A stretch of 64,000 nt of DNA, taken from the NCBI RefSeq assembly GCF_042453785.1, contig NC_091676.1:565501-629500 (forward strand), in the 5' to 3' direction. Positions 1 to 11,031 of this stretch are shown here, in pieces. Numbering within the stretch: the stretch's first letter is position 1; each line of letters starts with the position of its first letter. A program made the translations under genes and the position numbers. Under the pieces are notes generated by a model. The model searched no databases. It was given only the letters and a program-made list of their open reading frames with translations, and was not told the DNA's origin. This DNA comes from Malus domestica (Eukaryota; Streptophyta; Magnoliopsida; Rosales; Rosaceae).

Positions 1-1034
1 AAAAATCATAAATCAAAAAAGCAACCTGAATTATGTTATAATATCATAGATTGAGTAGCTTCAAGACCAGACCCTAACAATCTAGATTGAAACAATGATG
101 ATTGGATACTAATTAAAATCTAGCAAAGATGAATGTAAAAATGCAGCCACTGTACTGGAAAAGAGTTGGGTTTCCAGTGTCAACATTGAGTCAGAAAGAA
201 AGTCATGAGAGGTTTTAGTCCTACAAATCAGTCTCTTTTCAATAAAATTAGATTCAAGTTTCAACTAGTTTTGGAGCACAAATGCAGTGACGTTGGCAAT
301 ATATATTAGAAAGGATGTGATATCCACACACCTCATTTTACTTCTCACACACCTTTTTAATTTTCGGCCGTCAAATCGGATGAATTGAAGAAGATCAATG
401 GACAGAAATTATCAAAGGGTGTGTGAGAAGTAAAATGGGGTGTGTGGATAGCACACCCCTATTAAAATATCAAAGAAAGTTCAAAGATCGGTGAAGAGGT
501 AAAATTCAGTCTTTAAGTTCATTTTCCAGCCAGACTGTGCTAGTAGGCCAATTCTTACCAACTCAAATGATGTTTTTCTGTATTTCACATAACATATGTA
601 TACCCAATTACCCATTTACCCAAGTAGAACCTAAATGAGCTGCTTCAATACAGGTTATGTTATGCAATATTGTTATATAAATGCAGGTTCCTTCATGTTG
701 CACTGAATCCCACCGTTCAACACTTACAATTACTAGGACCGTCAACCAAATAATGGAGAAAGTGCAGGACATGCTTTGTTCATGCGAGTAGATTGTAGCA
801 AAATAGTTGCTGAAAAACCTACTTATCTAACTAGATTTTCTCGTCAAATGTTACTAGATTAAGTCACTCGTCTACTCTAACATATTAGACCCATGGATCG
901 ACTTTGTAATCAAACAAGAAGCAGAAAAGGAAAAATAAAGATATGGAAATACATTGCATCATTCAAACAATAATAAATACTTATAAAAGATGCTGAAATG
1001 TTAAAAATAGCAAGAATGATCTACCGAAACCAAC
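1..1034. other. Non-coding stretch, probably aldo-keto reductase intron
   Basis: AT-rich, with no coding similarity on either strand that I can recognise. It contains one MITE (312-459). As the neighbouring exon ends with a donor at 1034-1033, this is most simply intron sequence. Confidence 0.5.
312..459. mobile_element. MITE, family 1 copy (TIRs of about 40 bp)
   Basis: Imperfect terminal inverted repeats at 313-353 and 417-459 share the core GTGTGTGAGAAGTAAAATG and its complement. The middle contains TTTTCGGCCGTCAAATCGG. A second copy in the opposite orientation lies at 11500-11653 with the same TIRs and middle. No coding capacity. Confidence 0.8.
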
Positions 1035-1601
1035 CTGATTGACAGCAGGTACAATCTTTGCAAATTTAAGCAATTGTTTGATTTGTGAAACACTGAAATT
1101 GCTGACCCCAATAGCTCTCACCAGACCCATCTCAACCAGACCTTCCATAGCTTTCCATGCTTTCTTCAACCGATTCAAGAATTGCCTATACTCACTCCCA
1201 GACTTTGAAGGAGGATCAGTAGCATCACCAAACGCCGAGCTGTCAGGCCAATGCATCAAATATAGATCCAAATACGAAACTCCAAGATTCTTAAGAGAAA
1301 CTTGAACATAGTTCTCGATTTTATTGAGAGAATTCATTGTGCAGTAGAGCTTAGAAGTCAAGAAAACGTCTTCCCTCTTCAGTGAACCCTTAAATGCTTC
1401 AGCTAATGCTTCCCCAACTTCGATCTCATTACCATAAAGATGTGCACAATCTATATGGCGGTAACCAACTGATAACGCCGTTTTTACGGCTTGAACACAA
1501 AGGTCTCCACCACTCTGCCATGTCCCAAGTCCAATGGCAGGAATTCTATGCCCTGTGTTTAACACAAAGTAACTTCCTGGTGTTCCAAACTTTCCCTTCA
1601 T
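1035..1601 (-). CDS. Aldo-keto reductase, first coding exon (gene continues beyond the left edge)
   Basis: An NAD(P)H-dependent oxidoreductase of the aldo-keto reductase superfamily. The exon encodes 189 residues from ATG at 1601 to a GT donor at 1034-1033. The reading frame continues past the donor but loses similarity there, so the exon ends after 'PAVNQ'. All four catalytic tetrad positions are visible: Asp and Tyr in GYRHIDCAHLYGNE, Lys in LTSKLYCT and His in LYLMHWP. The signatures GLGTWQSG and RAIGVSNFS are also present. Family members are about 310-330 residues, so roughly 40% is missing. I found no further exon in 1-1034 on the minus strand, so the intron probably runs off the window. 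Substrate cannot be told; it is closer to the general AKR4-like group than to sorbitol-6-phosphate dehydrogenase. Confidence 0.88.
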
Positions 1602-2066
1602 CCTCGAGTTTCAGAGCCAATCGGGTAGACTGTAAATAACCAAGCAATCCTAAATCCCAGAGTGCAACAATCAAATCGAAATTCCAATAATTCAGCTATA
1701 TTAACAGGTGAAATATGAGCTCCAAGCAAACTATCAAGAACCCAAAATCTCAGAAACGGGGACAAAGTATGCAAATCAAGCAAATACCCAAATAATCAAA
1801 CACCAAAAACTGAGAAACCCAAGTCGCAGAAAATCAAAAGAAGACTTCCAGACCAAAAAAGACTGCAACTTTGACTACAAAATTGCCCACAATCTGTATG
1901 TCAAAATGTCAGAAAGAGAGCTCACCACGACAAGAAGCGAAAGAAAAAGCCAATGCTGAATCAAACAATCAAGCCTTTTTCGTTGGAAACCAATAGAAGC
2001 GTATCACAATTGCTGAAGTGTGTACGAACATATTCAATCAAGGGGTCATGGTCAACAACGGCCGCG

Positions 2067-2099
<33 letters not shown>

Positions 2100-2202
2100 G
2101 GGAAGCCCCCAAAACACAAAACAAAAGGCTTAGCTGTGATATCAATCTCTTTCCATGAGGAAAATGCAAAGGACAAACGCTGCTATGCTCTCTGCGTCTA
2201 AT

Positions 2203-2212
2203 TATATATATT
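2203..2212 (-). promoter_or_regulatory. Probable TATA box of the aldo-keto reductase gene
   Basis: On the minus strand this reads TATATATAAT, about 600 bases upstream of the ATG. The presumed leader between them carries a CT microsatellite (GA on the plus strand, about 2067-2095). A 5' UTR intron is possible. Confidence 0.45.
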
Positions 2213-2219
2213 ACTAATA

Positions 2220-3265
2220 CTTAATTAATTGTCATTTTCTAATAAAATTATTGTTTTTTTTTTTTTTTTTTGGAGAACATAAAATTATTGTTTTGAGATG
2301 GAAAAAGTTAGAGAGAAAGAGAAAGATGGGGTTAGGGGATATAAAATTCAATGTTTAACCCACCTAACTTCGACCACCCACCACCCACCCCCCCACCCAA
2401 CCTAAAACGACATTCATTGACGATTTGATGTCTTTTTTCTCCATACAAGAACGTATGTACAAATCAATCAATAAATAAACATGCAATGTCTTTGTTTCGA
2501 CGTGACAATCTTTTTCTAATCATGTTTGTGAAAGTCGTAGCAAATGAGGAAAAAAGGAAAGCTTTTGCCATAACGTACCGGTAAAAGCAAACTGCTTTTT
2601 CTTCCACTTTTGGGTTCGGATTCTTGTACTCCAACTTTGACTCTACGTCGCCGGTCGGTATTATTCATCATTCATTAATGTGATCATATATAGACCAGTG
2701 ATGAAAGTACACTTTACCAATTTTTCCGGAGCTGATAGATCTAGCAGTTCTGACCATTCAATTTAAGTTATACGGTCTCTACTAGCCCCATTTTATTGAT
2801 TTACGTGTCACAAAAAATCACGCTCTCATCTCTCTCTTGAGCGCTCCAGATAGTTAGGTTCGTCGGGTCAAAAGTATGAAATTCAGAGATGATATAATCG
2901 AAATAAGATGGAGTCGGAGTAGGCTTCACTAACTCAGAATAGAAACAAGATGAAATGACAATAAGTTTAGCCACAAGGCTAACTTAATGATTAAGCACTC
3001 GTAGGGTGAAATTTTCCAGCTCGAGGTGACACTCAAAATTTCCGGCCAACATTCAAACTTAAAAGCATGTGAAGAACAACCGAGTCTAATAGAATGGACT
3101 TATAACTAAATAGGTGCATTAAAGTGATTGGTTGTCCAATTGATCAGTTAAGTGGGTAGTGATTCATTATCACCTCATGTTGAGTCAAATAAAACACACA
3201 CTAAGCTTTCAGGTTAGTAAGGTATCCCACCCGTTGAAAGCAGTTAGCAAATCACCTTATGTAGT
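2220..3265. other. Intergenic, nothing recognised
   Basis: AT-rich sequence with a poly-T run near 2257 and a C-rich tract near 2380-2400. No supported gene or structured repeat was seen up to the solo LTR. Confidence 0.4.
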
Positions 3266-4350
3266 TGACCCTAAAAATTACCAAGCCTACGTGGCATGCA
3301 GGCCGAGTAATTAATAAACTAACTACGTCCTTCAGTTGTGTGCGGAGCATGCCAACTCGTCGGCCGAACTCGGCCAGGGAGTAGAATGTATTGATGTCGC
3401 GTTGAGCGCACTGTTGACTTCTCGATCTTGCGACTGCAGTCGAGGAAGGAATACGTCTCGGCCTTTGGGTTCTAGAGCCTGAAGACAAGGCTGCTAGTTC
3501 TACGAAGTTCACAAATCGTCAACGCCAAGTTCGGTCACAGTGATTATATTCGTGAAAGTATAAGCACGCTGAGTTCGGTCATATGAGATATATGTCTTGA
3601 TTGTAAATGTGGTTCGATCGTCGAAATGTCAAACCTTAAAAGATACTTGTGAATATCCAATCATAAAACAACTCGACGTTCAACGTGCAGAGCCTAATAA
3701 CCTGTAACACCTCACTTCGCCGAGAAATATGATGAAATGACCTCCACCAACAAGGACTCAAAAATCCTTATCGACCGAGATTTGGATAAATAACTAGTAG
3801 GTCTCGAAACAATGTTGTTTATCCAAACTGAATGTGCTCTTTGATCGGCTTATTCTACAAATCTAGTGTTGTTTATCCAAACTGAAGATGTCGTTGGTTG
3901 CCTTCACAGTGCTATTTATCCAAACTAAAGATGTGTTGGCGAGAAGAAAGGGGAAGAGGATATTATCTCAAAGCTTGTTGAGAAACTTTACGTAGAGCAA
4001 TTTGTATATTGAATTGGAGGGGCTTGAATGATGCACTCTCTTCTCTATTTATAGCAGCAAATCCCCTCACGTCCGAACTAGAAATGGACTAGGATTTAAA
4101 CTCCTCAATCCAATCCGATCAGGTTTCGACCAATCCTAATTCCTATAGGACTTTAAACTAAGCTTTTTAACAAACCAGATTCATCCCTAATTCTCAGTAG
4201 TTTTTAGGCTTAAGATTCCTTGTTGCAAACCTCTTCGTAATAGGATTTGGCCGACCTTGACTGGACAACCCATAACAAGATTATATATGAATACTACTGG
4301 GCCAAGAATGACTCTAAGCTGAGCCCAAAATATTATTTTGGGCCCAAACA
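3266..4350 (-). mobile_element. Solo LTR of an LTR retrotransposon
   Basis: A 1,085-bp element, read on the minus strand, begins TGTTTGGGCCC and ends GGGTCA (plus strand TGACCC to AAACA). It is flanked by a perfect 5-bp duplication GTAGT at 3261-3265 and 4351-4355. A promoter-like CTATAAATAGAG lies inside on the minus strand near 4045-4056. No internal region or second LTR is nearby, so it is a solo LTR left by recombination. Probably Ty3/Gypsy-type by general look, but there is no coding sequence to classify it. The intact duplication suggests it is not very old. Confidence 0.85.
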
Positions 4351-4502
4351 GTAGTAAAAAAAAAAAAAAGGCGTGGGAAGAACACAGCAGGTGTCTGAGA
4401 AAACAAAGCGCAATGGAATAACTACAGAGGTAGCATCCTCATTACACTCCGACATATACCAGTCAGGATAAAGGTAAAGCACCTCCCCGAAAGCAAACCA
4501 AC

Positions 4503-4551
4503 ATAAAAGGGACAACAAAGGGAACAAAGGGAACAAAGGGAACAAAGAAAA
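4503..4551. repeat. Short tandem repeat GGGAACAAA in MIOX 3' flank
   Basis: About five imperfect 9-bp units of GGGAACAAA, just downstream of the MIOX stop and probably in its 3' UTR. Confidence 0.7.
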
Positions 4552-4653
4552 AAGAGAAGGCAGCGAAAGTCCTCCTAAATTAGCGCCTTTATTCAACTGC
4601 CACCCATCTGCTTTATTCACTGATCCAACTTTCGAGCTCTCCCAATTTCACCT

Positions 4654-6780
4654 TCACCATCTCAGCTTTGCAGGAAAGTACTGCAAAACAATAGTCAAAT
4701 TTTAAGAACACAGAGAACCGATGGGAAAAAAGAACGAAATCAAAATGATCCGATTCACAGAAACGTAAGGAGACGAGAACTCATGATCTTGAATCTCTAC
4801 CTTCTCAATCAGAGAGAGATAGTAGGCCTTGACTTTCTCAACATCGATGCGAACTTTGCTCTTGCTGTAAAGGTCATACTTGCTGCATACAGAAAAGCAA
4901 AGTTAGTTCGTCTGTATTGTTTTATCAAAATTTGTAAACCAGTATGTCGAACATATGTTTGGAAGGATATCGCGTCTATCTTCGGTTACATACAGTCTTA
5001 TGTTGAGAAGTGAATATTCTTACTTGAATACTTTGAGCCACTTCAAGTTCTCAATGTCCTCTTCATTCATCAAGTGCTTATATGCTCCTGCCTTGTGTAA
5101 AGCTGCAAAGTAAATTTGATCCATAAATACTAAATATTAACTTGAAACCGGAGAGAGAGAGAGAGAGAGACAGTGAGTGTGTGTGTTGTGTGTCTACATG
5201 TTATGTCAAGTAACGCAATTGAAGGAAAGGGAGCCAACAGGGCTCTTCGCTTTGCGAGGGTAAGGAAATGTACCATAAAATGAATGGTATCTGATAATGA
5301 AAAGACCAGCCGAAGGGAGAGTGCTTTTGTTCTCCTTGGCCACCTGTACACACAAAACCGAAGTAAGATTACCATTGTAAGACTGAAAACATTATTAAAA
5401 AAGGGTGACTCCCCAACAAGGCTCCCCGCTTTGCAGAAGTTGGTAGAGCATTTGCTAAACGTACCAAGTACATGTAGTCATCGTGGCCCCATGACATCAG
5501 TACATTGTCAAGTCCACAGCCCTCAGAATAGATTCCATACTTGGTATTATAAGCAGGATTGTTGTAGTCAGGATTTTCCTTGAAATGCTGCAAGGCCAAC
5601 CCGATTCAATATTAGAGACTATCTACAAATGAACATAATTTTGGTGAACTGATTCATTTCATACTATGACGATAGAACTTGGTACAAAATTTGTGAGCGA
5701 AAGACCTTGTGATGAACAATTGACTCATCGAAGGCACACCCGACAGGAAATGTGTCACCTGTAATTAACAAACAGTCTCAGTTAGTTTCGTATTAATAAC
5801 GAAATGAAACAGACGACGGATTCAATGACCAAAGGTTAAACAAGAAGATGGTGCTCACCTACAACAGCCCACTGAGGAAGCTCCCCGAAAGCAGGAAGAT
5901 TAAGAACCTTGCCAAGATCTAAATGTCATGAAGAACAAAGTTTAAGCCAACTGGTCCTCATGATAAGCTAAATTTACAACAGATACGACTCAGATTGGAG
6001 AAGCACGTAATTAATTAATAACGATTGCATAAGTATAGTATACCATGGATCAAGGCAGTCAAGTGCAGCCATCCTTCATTAGGATAGTCCTTTCTGATAG
6101 CTTCCGCGGTCTGCAAGAGATGCTCGATCTGGGGCTCATCCAAGTCGGGATCACTCTCATCCACAACTTGGTTGAGATGTTCACAGCATTCCCATATGCT
6201 CATTTCCACCTTATCCAGTTTTCCATATTCTTTCCTCATCCGCTTCACCTGCAATCAATTGTTAAACATCCAACCAATCATTACATAAAGCAATGACCTA
6301 ATTAGGAAATCAAAGAAAAACCAAATTAGCAGCTGATTGTTTACAAAGTCGACGCTCTGGTAAATGTGATTGATTCTGTAGAACTCCTCGACCCCATCTC
6401 GCCTCTCGCTGCTAACATCATAATCCCTGCATTTGCACGATATAATTTCATATATTCTACGAATGGAAACATTAAAACCAATGAATTGCAACTGTAATTT
6501 GCAAATTTCTTAGAAATGGCAAGAACAATACCTGAAAGTGTGGCCGAATGCGTTCGTCGGAGGCTCCACAAACCCACCATCCAACACCAACTCATTTTCC
6601 TCGCCAGATTCAGAGACCTTCTCCTCCGCCTCAACCGCTCCTAAAATTCAATTAGTAATAATTCAAGAAAATTATTAGCACCCCTACATGCATGTGTGTG
6701 TATATATATATACATATATATAAATATATAAGATGGGGAAGAAATGTACCAAAGTCGGGCTGCTGAACGAGGATGGTCAT
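4654..6780 (-). CDS. MIOX: Myo-inositol oxygenase (11 exons, 306 aa)
   Basis: Cleaves myo-inositol to D-glucuronate with O2 at a di-iron centre, feeding UDP-glucuronate for cell-wall polymers; cytosolic in the family. Exons (minus): 6780-6750, 6640-6532, 6426-6345, 6248-6044, 5918-5859, 5758-5706, 5587-5465, 5343-5274, 5102-5024, 4882-4801, 4680-4654. All junctions are GT/AG and every codon phase closes to 306 codons plus TGA. All six family iron ligands are present: His117 (EHLLQTAE), His142-Asp143 (LIHDLGK), His215 (SWGHDDY), His241 (RYHSFY) and Asp274 (NKYDLY). The protein ends YFPAKLRW as is typical, and the length is close to Arabidopsis MIOX proteins. It looks fully functional. A solo LTR lies about 300 bp beyond the stop. 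Confidence 0.96.
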
Positions 6781-6899
6781 CCTGCGGAGTCGACGAGCAA
6801 TCTAAAAGACCGACTGGGGAGAAACGTCGGAGGCGGCGGCGATTGCAATAGCATGGTGAGGGTGTGGGGAAAATGTGAAAGTATTAATAGCTAGCCGGA

Positions 6900-6985
6900 G
6901 AGTCCTTCGCTGAGAATTCCCAGTAACCGAGTCCTTCCCTGACAATTCCCGCTCACCGAGTCCTTCACTGAAAATATTTCCGAGA
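6900..6985. repeat. Three 29-bp tandem repeats upstream of MIOX
   Basis: Three imperfect units start at 6900, 6929 and 6958, each beginning GAGTCCTTC and followed by CTGA and AATT-like sequence. They lie 120-205 bp upstream of the MIOX ATG (promoter or far 5' leader). Repeated elements this close to a start may bind a regulator, but no known motif is recognised. Confidence 0.75.
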
Positions 6986-7049
6986 ATCTGTGAATGTGAT
7001 ACGTAAGCCCACCATTTCAGCTGGACATGCAGACATGCTATAATATTAG

Positions 7050-8500
7050 CTGTCATCCTCTCTCTCCATTTTTTATTTTTCTAAATACGTTTTAGGATAA
7101 ATATGTTTTTATGACGTCAGGGAACTCGCTGTGGATTTTATCTCGATGCGGATGCTGAGTCAGCTGCCCCTGCGGTGGACGGCTTAGAAGGAAGGACGGT
7201 GGACTAGTGGGGCCCGCATGACGTGGTATTGACTAGCCGACTAAACCTTACAGCTCTTCACTTGTTGGGCCTGTTTGAAGGCCCCGAGTCCTTAAACGGT
7301 CCGTTTATGGCTCTTTCCCTTTGGGCTTTCTTTGCTTCTAGAAGTACCTTTTTTTGGTAATTCTAATTTTTACTAACCATATTATTTGGTAGATTTTCAA
7401 TATAATATTTACCATTTTTTTCCTATTTTATTTTTTGTGAATTTGGAGCATTGAAAAGGGCAAGCCTTTGGCGTAAGGAAAAGTTTGCTCCTTTGTAAAC
7501 AAAAGGTCACATGTTCGAGTCGTAGAAACAAAGCAGTGAACCTTTTTGCTTGAGGTTGCACTAGGAGTGCCTTGAATAAAAAAAAAAGTCAGGCTGGCAA
7601 ACTTGTGTAAATTTTTATTGACAAGCATATCGTTTATGAAAGCACCAATTACAAAATAAAAATACTGATAAAATCAATAATATGAACATGCCAACACTTT
7701 ATTTGGATTATTGATTTTGAATGGTCGGACAAGCATATCGTATAGCCAATGTGATTAAGTCCACGCCTACCAAGTAATCCAAGTTTTATAAGTTTCAGTA
7801 ATCTCATTATGTGCCTTTAATCAGACTCTAAATTGTAAACTACACCTCTAATTTTCCCCGTTGGACATTACCTACCATTCAAAACCTACTTAAAAAATGA
7901 GAGGGAAAACCTAACATTCAATTCATACACCAGGTCAGTAGGACTAGTAGAGGGCGGAACCAATTCCTTATATCGTATCGTCAACCATCTACCTTCACAA
8001 TCCAAATCACTCCAATCCACCATCTCAAACACCTTCATCTCCATTCTTATTCAAACGGATGATGAAAACCGATCTCGTCTGCCGCCTTAGAGTTTCCGGT
8101 GCAACCCCCGACGGACATAAACCATTGAAGACGCCCATGGAAGCTCGCAGTCGCGGAACAAGGTACGCTTCTTCTGCCGAATCAAACTACTTCCTACATA
8201 CAAACCTTTCCATGCAGTCTCAGCAAGAATCATTATATCCAAAGTATATAAAACTATCACAGATTGCACATTTCCGCATCTCATTCAAAAATACAAATGT
8301 CCGAAAATACTGATCGATCCCGAGTTCGTGAAATAGAACAAACTAACACACTTTACCTTCCAATCATACATAAAACACTGTTTTTTCAGCCCCCCTTTCC
8401 AATCAACAAAGCAACACCAGTCAGTCTGATTCAAGACAATCAAAATAAAAAGATCACGATTCTTACATATTTGACAATCCTTTAAAGCTACCATCCCCTG
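7050..8500. other. Intergenic between MIOX promoter and TOM1/TOM3 3' end
   Basis: Holds a SINE-like fragment (7450-7575). An ORF at 8059-8313 on the plus strand has somewhat less AT-rich codons in its first half (RLRVSGATPDG) and a donor-like AAG|GTACGC near 8160, so it could be a stray exon. I recognise no family and make no gene call. Confidence 0.35.
7450..7575 (+). mobile_element. tRNA-derived SINE fragment
   Basis: Contains an A-box-like TTGGCGTAAGG and a B-box-like TGTTCGAGTC about 45 bp apart, then a short body ending in CCTTGAATAAAAAAAA. A related B-box segment (GGGTTCGAGTCGTGGAAG) lies at 61255-61410. This spacing is the pol III promoter layout of plant SINEs. Confidence 0.55.
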
Positions 8501-8656
8501 CTAAGAACCAACACTCAGTATCCAATAAAGCTGCTTCTGAAACCTTTTCCGCCTCTTTCCAATACTTCGTTCTCCCCATTCGGTAGATAAGCATTTCAAT
8601 GTTGTGTACTGTAAGTCCATTCTTTGTTTTCTATCATCGGATGTTTCTCCATCATC

Positions 8657-10975
8657 TCAGCGAATCGGGTGATATTGTGTGATCCCACGCTTTGGAGGCA
8701 ACTTCCTCAAAATGAAAAGGACCAAAGAAGAAGGCAATATCTCCACCAACTGCAAAGAACGCGCAAGGCCGCATGAAAACTTTTAAAGGCGAAGAATTGA
8801 AGATCCAATGAAGTTTAATGGGCAAGAAAAGATAGTTTAGCCAACAAAAATATGAACCACATGCTTACTAGGTAATATATAAAGTTTAGAACCGGGTGAT
8901 TCAAAACATCAAGGTCAGCAGCTTCATCGAATGCATTGAAGCACATCTGCAGCACAAGAGACGAATAATGGAAGCTTAAGTGAGGAAACAATAAATCAGA
9001 TGCAACAATTCAGCTGTGGCTTTAACATCCAATCAAAATTTTGGTCGTATACTTGTGCACACACATGATATGTACCATCTATGTGGTTTTGATTGTTAAA
9101 ACTTCGACCTACTTAAAAACATCAAACTTCCTCAAGTTCAAGGATTAGTAGGTGGAATCCAAAAAAATTCAAGCACTTACCATTATGCATCTGACAAGGA
9201 AACATGTAAAACATATGGTTGTCACATAGCCAACCTGTCAAATTCAAAAGACACAAAACAAAAGGAAAGTAAGTACATCTGCAATGAGAACTTACGGGTC
9301 CTCAAAACAATCTTTTTCAAGTCTTTACCTCCTGCAGCTTCTTACGTCGTCCTTTTGATTCTACAGGAAATCTCTGCAACATCAAGAAGAGTCTGCCGGC
9401 AACAACAGCATTAGAACATTGCCCAAATAATCAGTGGACAGGTAAAATTAACTATAGCCTGCACAAGATACTAATCTTCTGAAAGTAATGACATTCCATC
9501 ACATTAAGGGGATGGTGCAACACAGACGTTTCATCCCTCACCCATCTTACAGGTGCCCAAAATAAATCATTCAAACATCATGAGAGCCATACCTCCCTAA
9601 ACGACAAAAACCTTGGAGACTAACAAAGTATAGAGGGAGTGAGGAAGAAGTAGAACCATTTTTTCTAGTATAGAGGGAGTGAGGGACAAAGAATTCAGTG
9701 GCAGCTGCACATAAGTAACACAACAGGCAATATGACAACTTTCTATGGATCCATCATGTATGATGCATTTATGAAACTATAATTGTTCAAGAAGCCTCAG
9801 TATAGTGCTTATTTGTTTCAATTATTTGCTCTTCTGGGCAAGAAAACATTGGCAGGAACATCATATCTATTGAACTTAGGCCACAGCTTCCATGCATCTT
9901 AAATGTCCTGATGTGTGATGTTGGTCATGTAGAGCCAAACACGGTATGAATTTGATTCAAACAAGTAAAGTTATGCGGAGGTAAGTGAATTCCAGTTTTT
10001 TCTTTTTGTTACAATTTTGCAAGTCAGATGTTTCATATGTCCAAAAAACAGCAGCAAACAACCAAATGCAGAGCAATTACCTTCCACCATATAGAAGAAA
10101 CCCAAGGGCTGCGAATAAGGACACACCTGCAAGAATCTGTCTTAGAATAACAGATTATCAAGATAAACTACATATCTTCAAAACCTATATGTGCTCAGTG
10201 AAAAAATACCTGCAAAGAACATCTTAGATAAGGTGAGCAGAACTGGGATAGGCTTCCACCATAATATCAACCACATAGCAATCTGTAACAAGTAAACCAA
10301 AACAAAAATACTATTAGATGATATCAGTAGCATTCCCAACATGTAAACAAGCAACTCCCAGATACTTCACAGTAGTAACCATCAATATTCATAGAAGTAT
10401 AGAACTACGCAGAAGCATACTACATAGGCGTACTACAATAAGAATAATCAGTACCATATCAATTATAATGAATATCCAAAAAGTAGTCAATGGTCCTACT
10501 TCAGCCTGGTACCCCTAACCACTCTGAAACAATCCCCAAATTATTACTATAATTTCTGAAATTTTGAATTCAAATAGTCAATGTTCCTACTTCAAACGGG
10601 TACCCCAAAACACTCTCTCCACTGTCCAGTGAAACAATCCCCAAACTATTTACTATAATTTCTGATATTTTGAATTCATCAAGACCAATATTTTGATGTA
10701 TTTTCAGAGTTTCAATTCAACTCATACATAGGTGGAAATGAGCAGAAACTGTTTTTGACATAATGGGTGGCAAACATGAAAGCTTAACCTAGCAAGACTT
10801 TGCAAGAGTGAGAACATGATAGGGTGGAATGACAGTAATTCCCTACATATTGAGGTTTGGATACCAGTGGTTAAGCATAGATTTCATGTGAGTAGGAGCT
10901 TAAAATGATATATTTGTGCGCATGGGTGTTTGTCCACAAAGAGAGTGAGGAAGATGATCATCATTTGCATGATGT

Positions 10976-11031
<56 letters not shown>

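Noticed and set aside
4333-4620. 95-codon minus-strand ORF (MNKADGWQLNKG...)
   Set aside because: It covers the MIOX 3' flank, the GGGAACAAA tandem repeat and the end of the solo LTR; no protein features.
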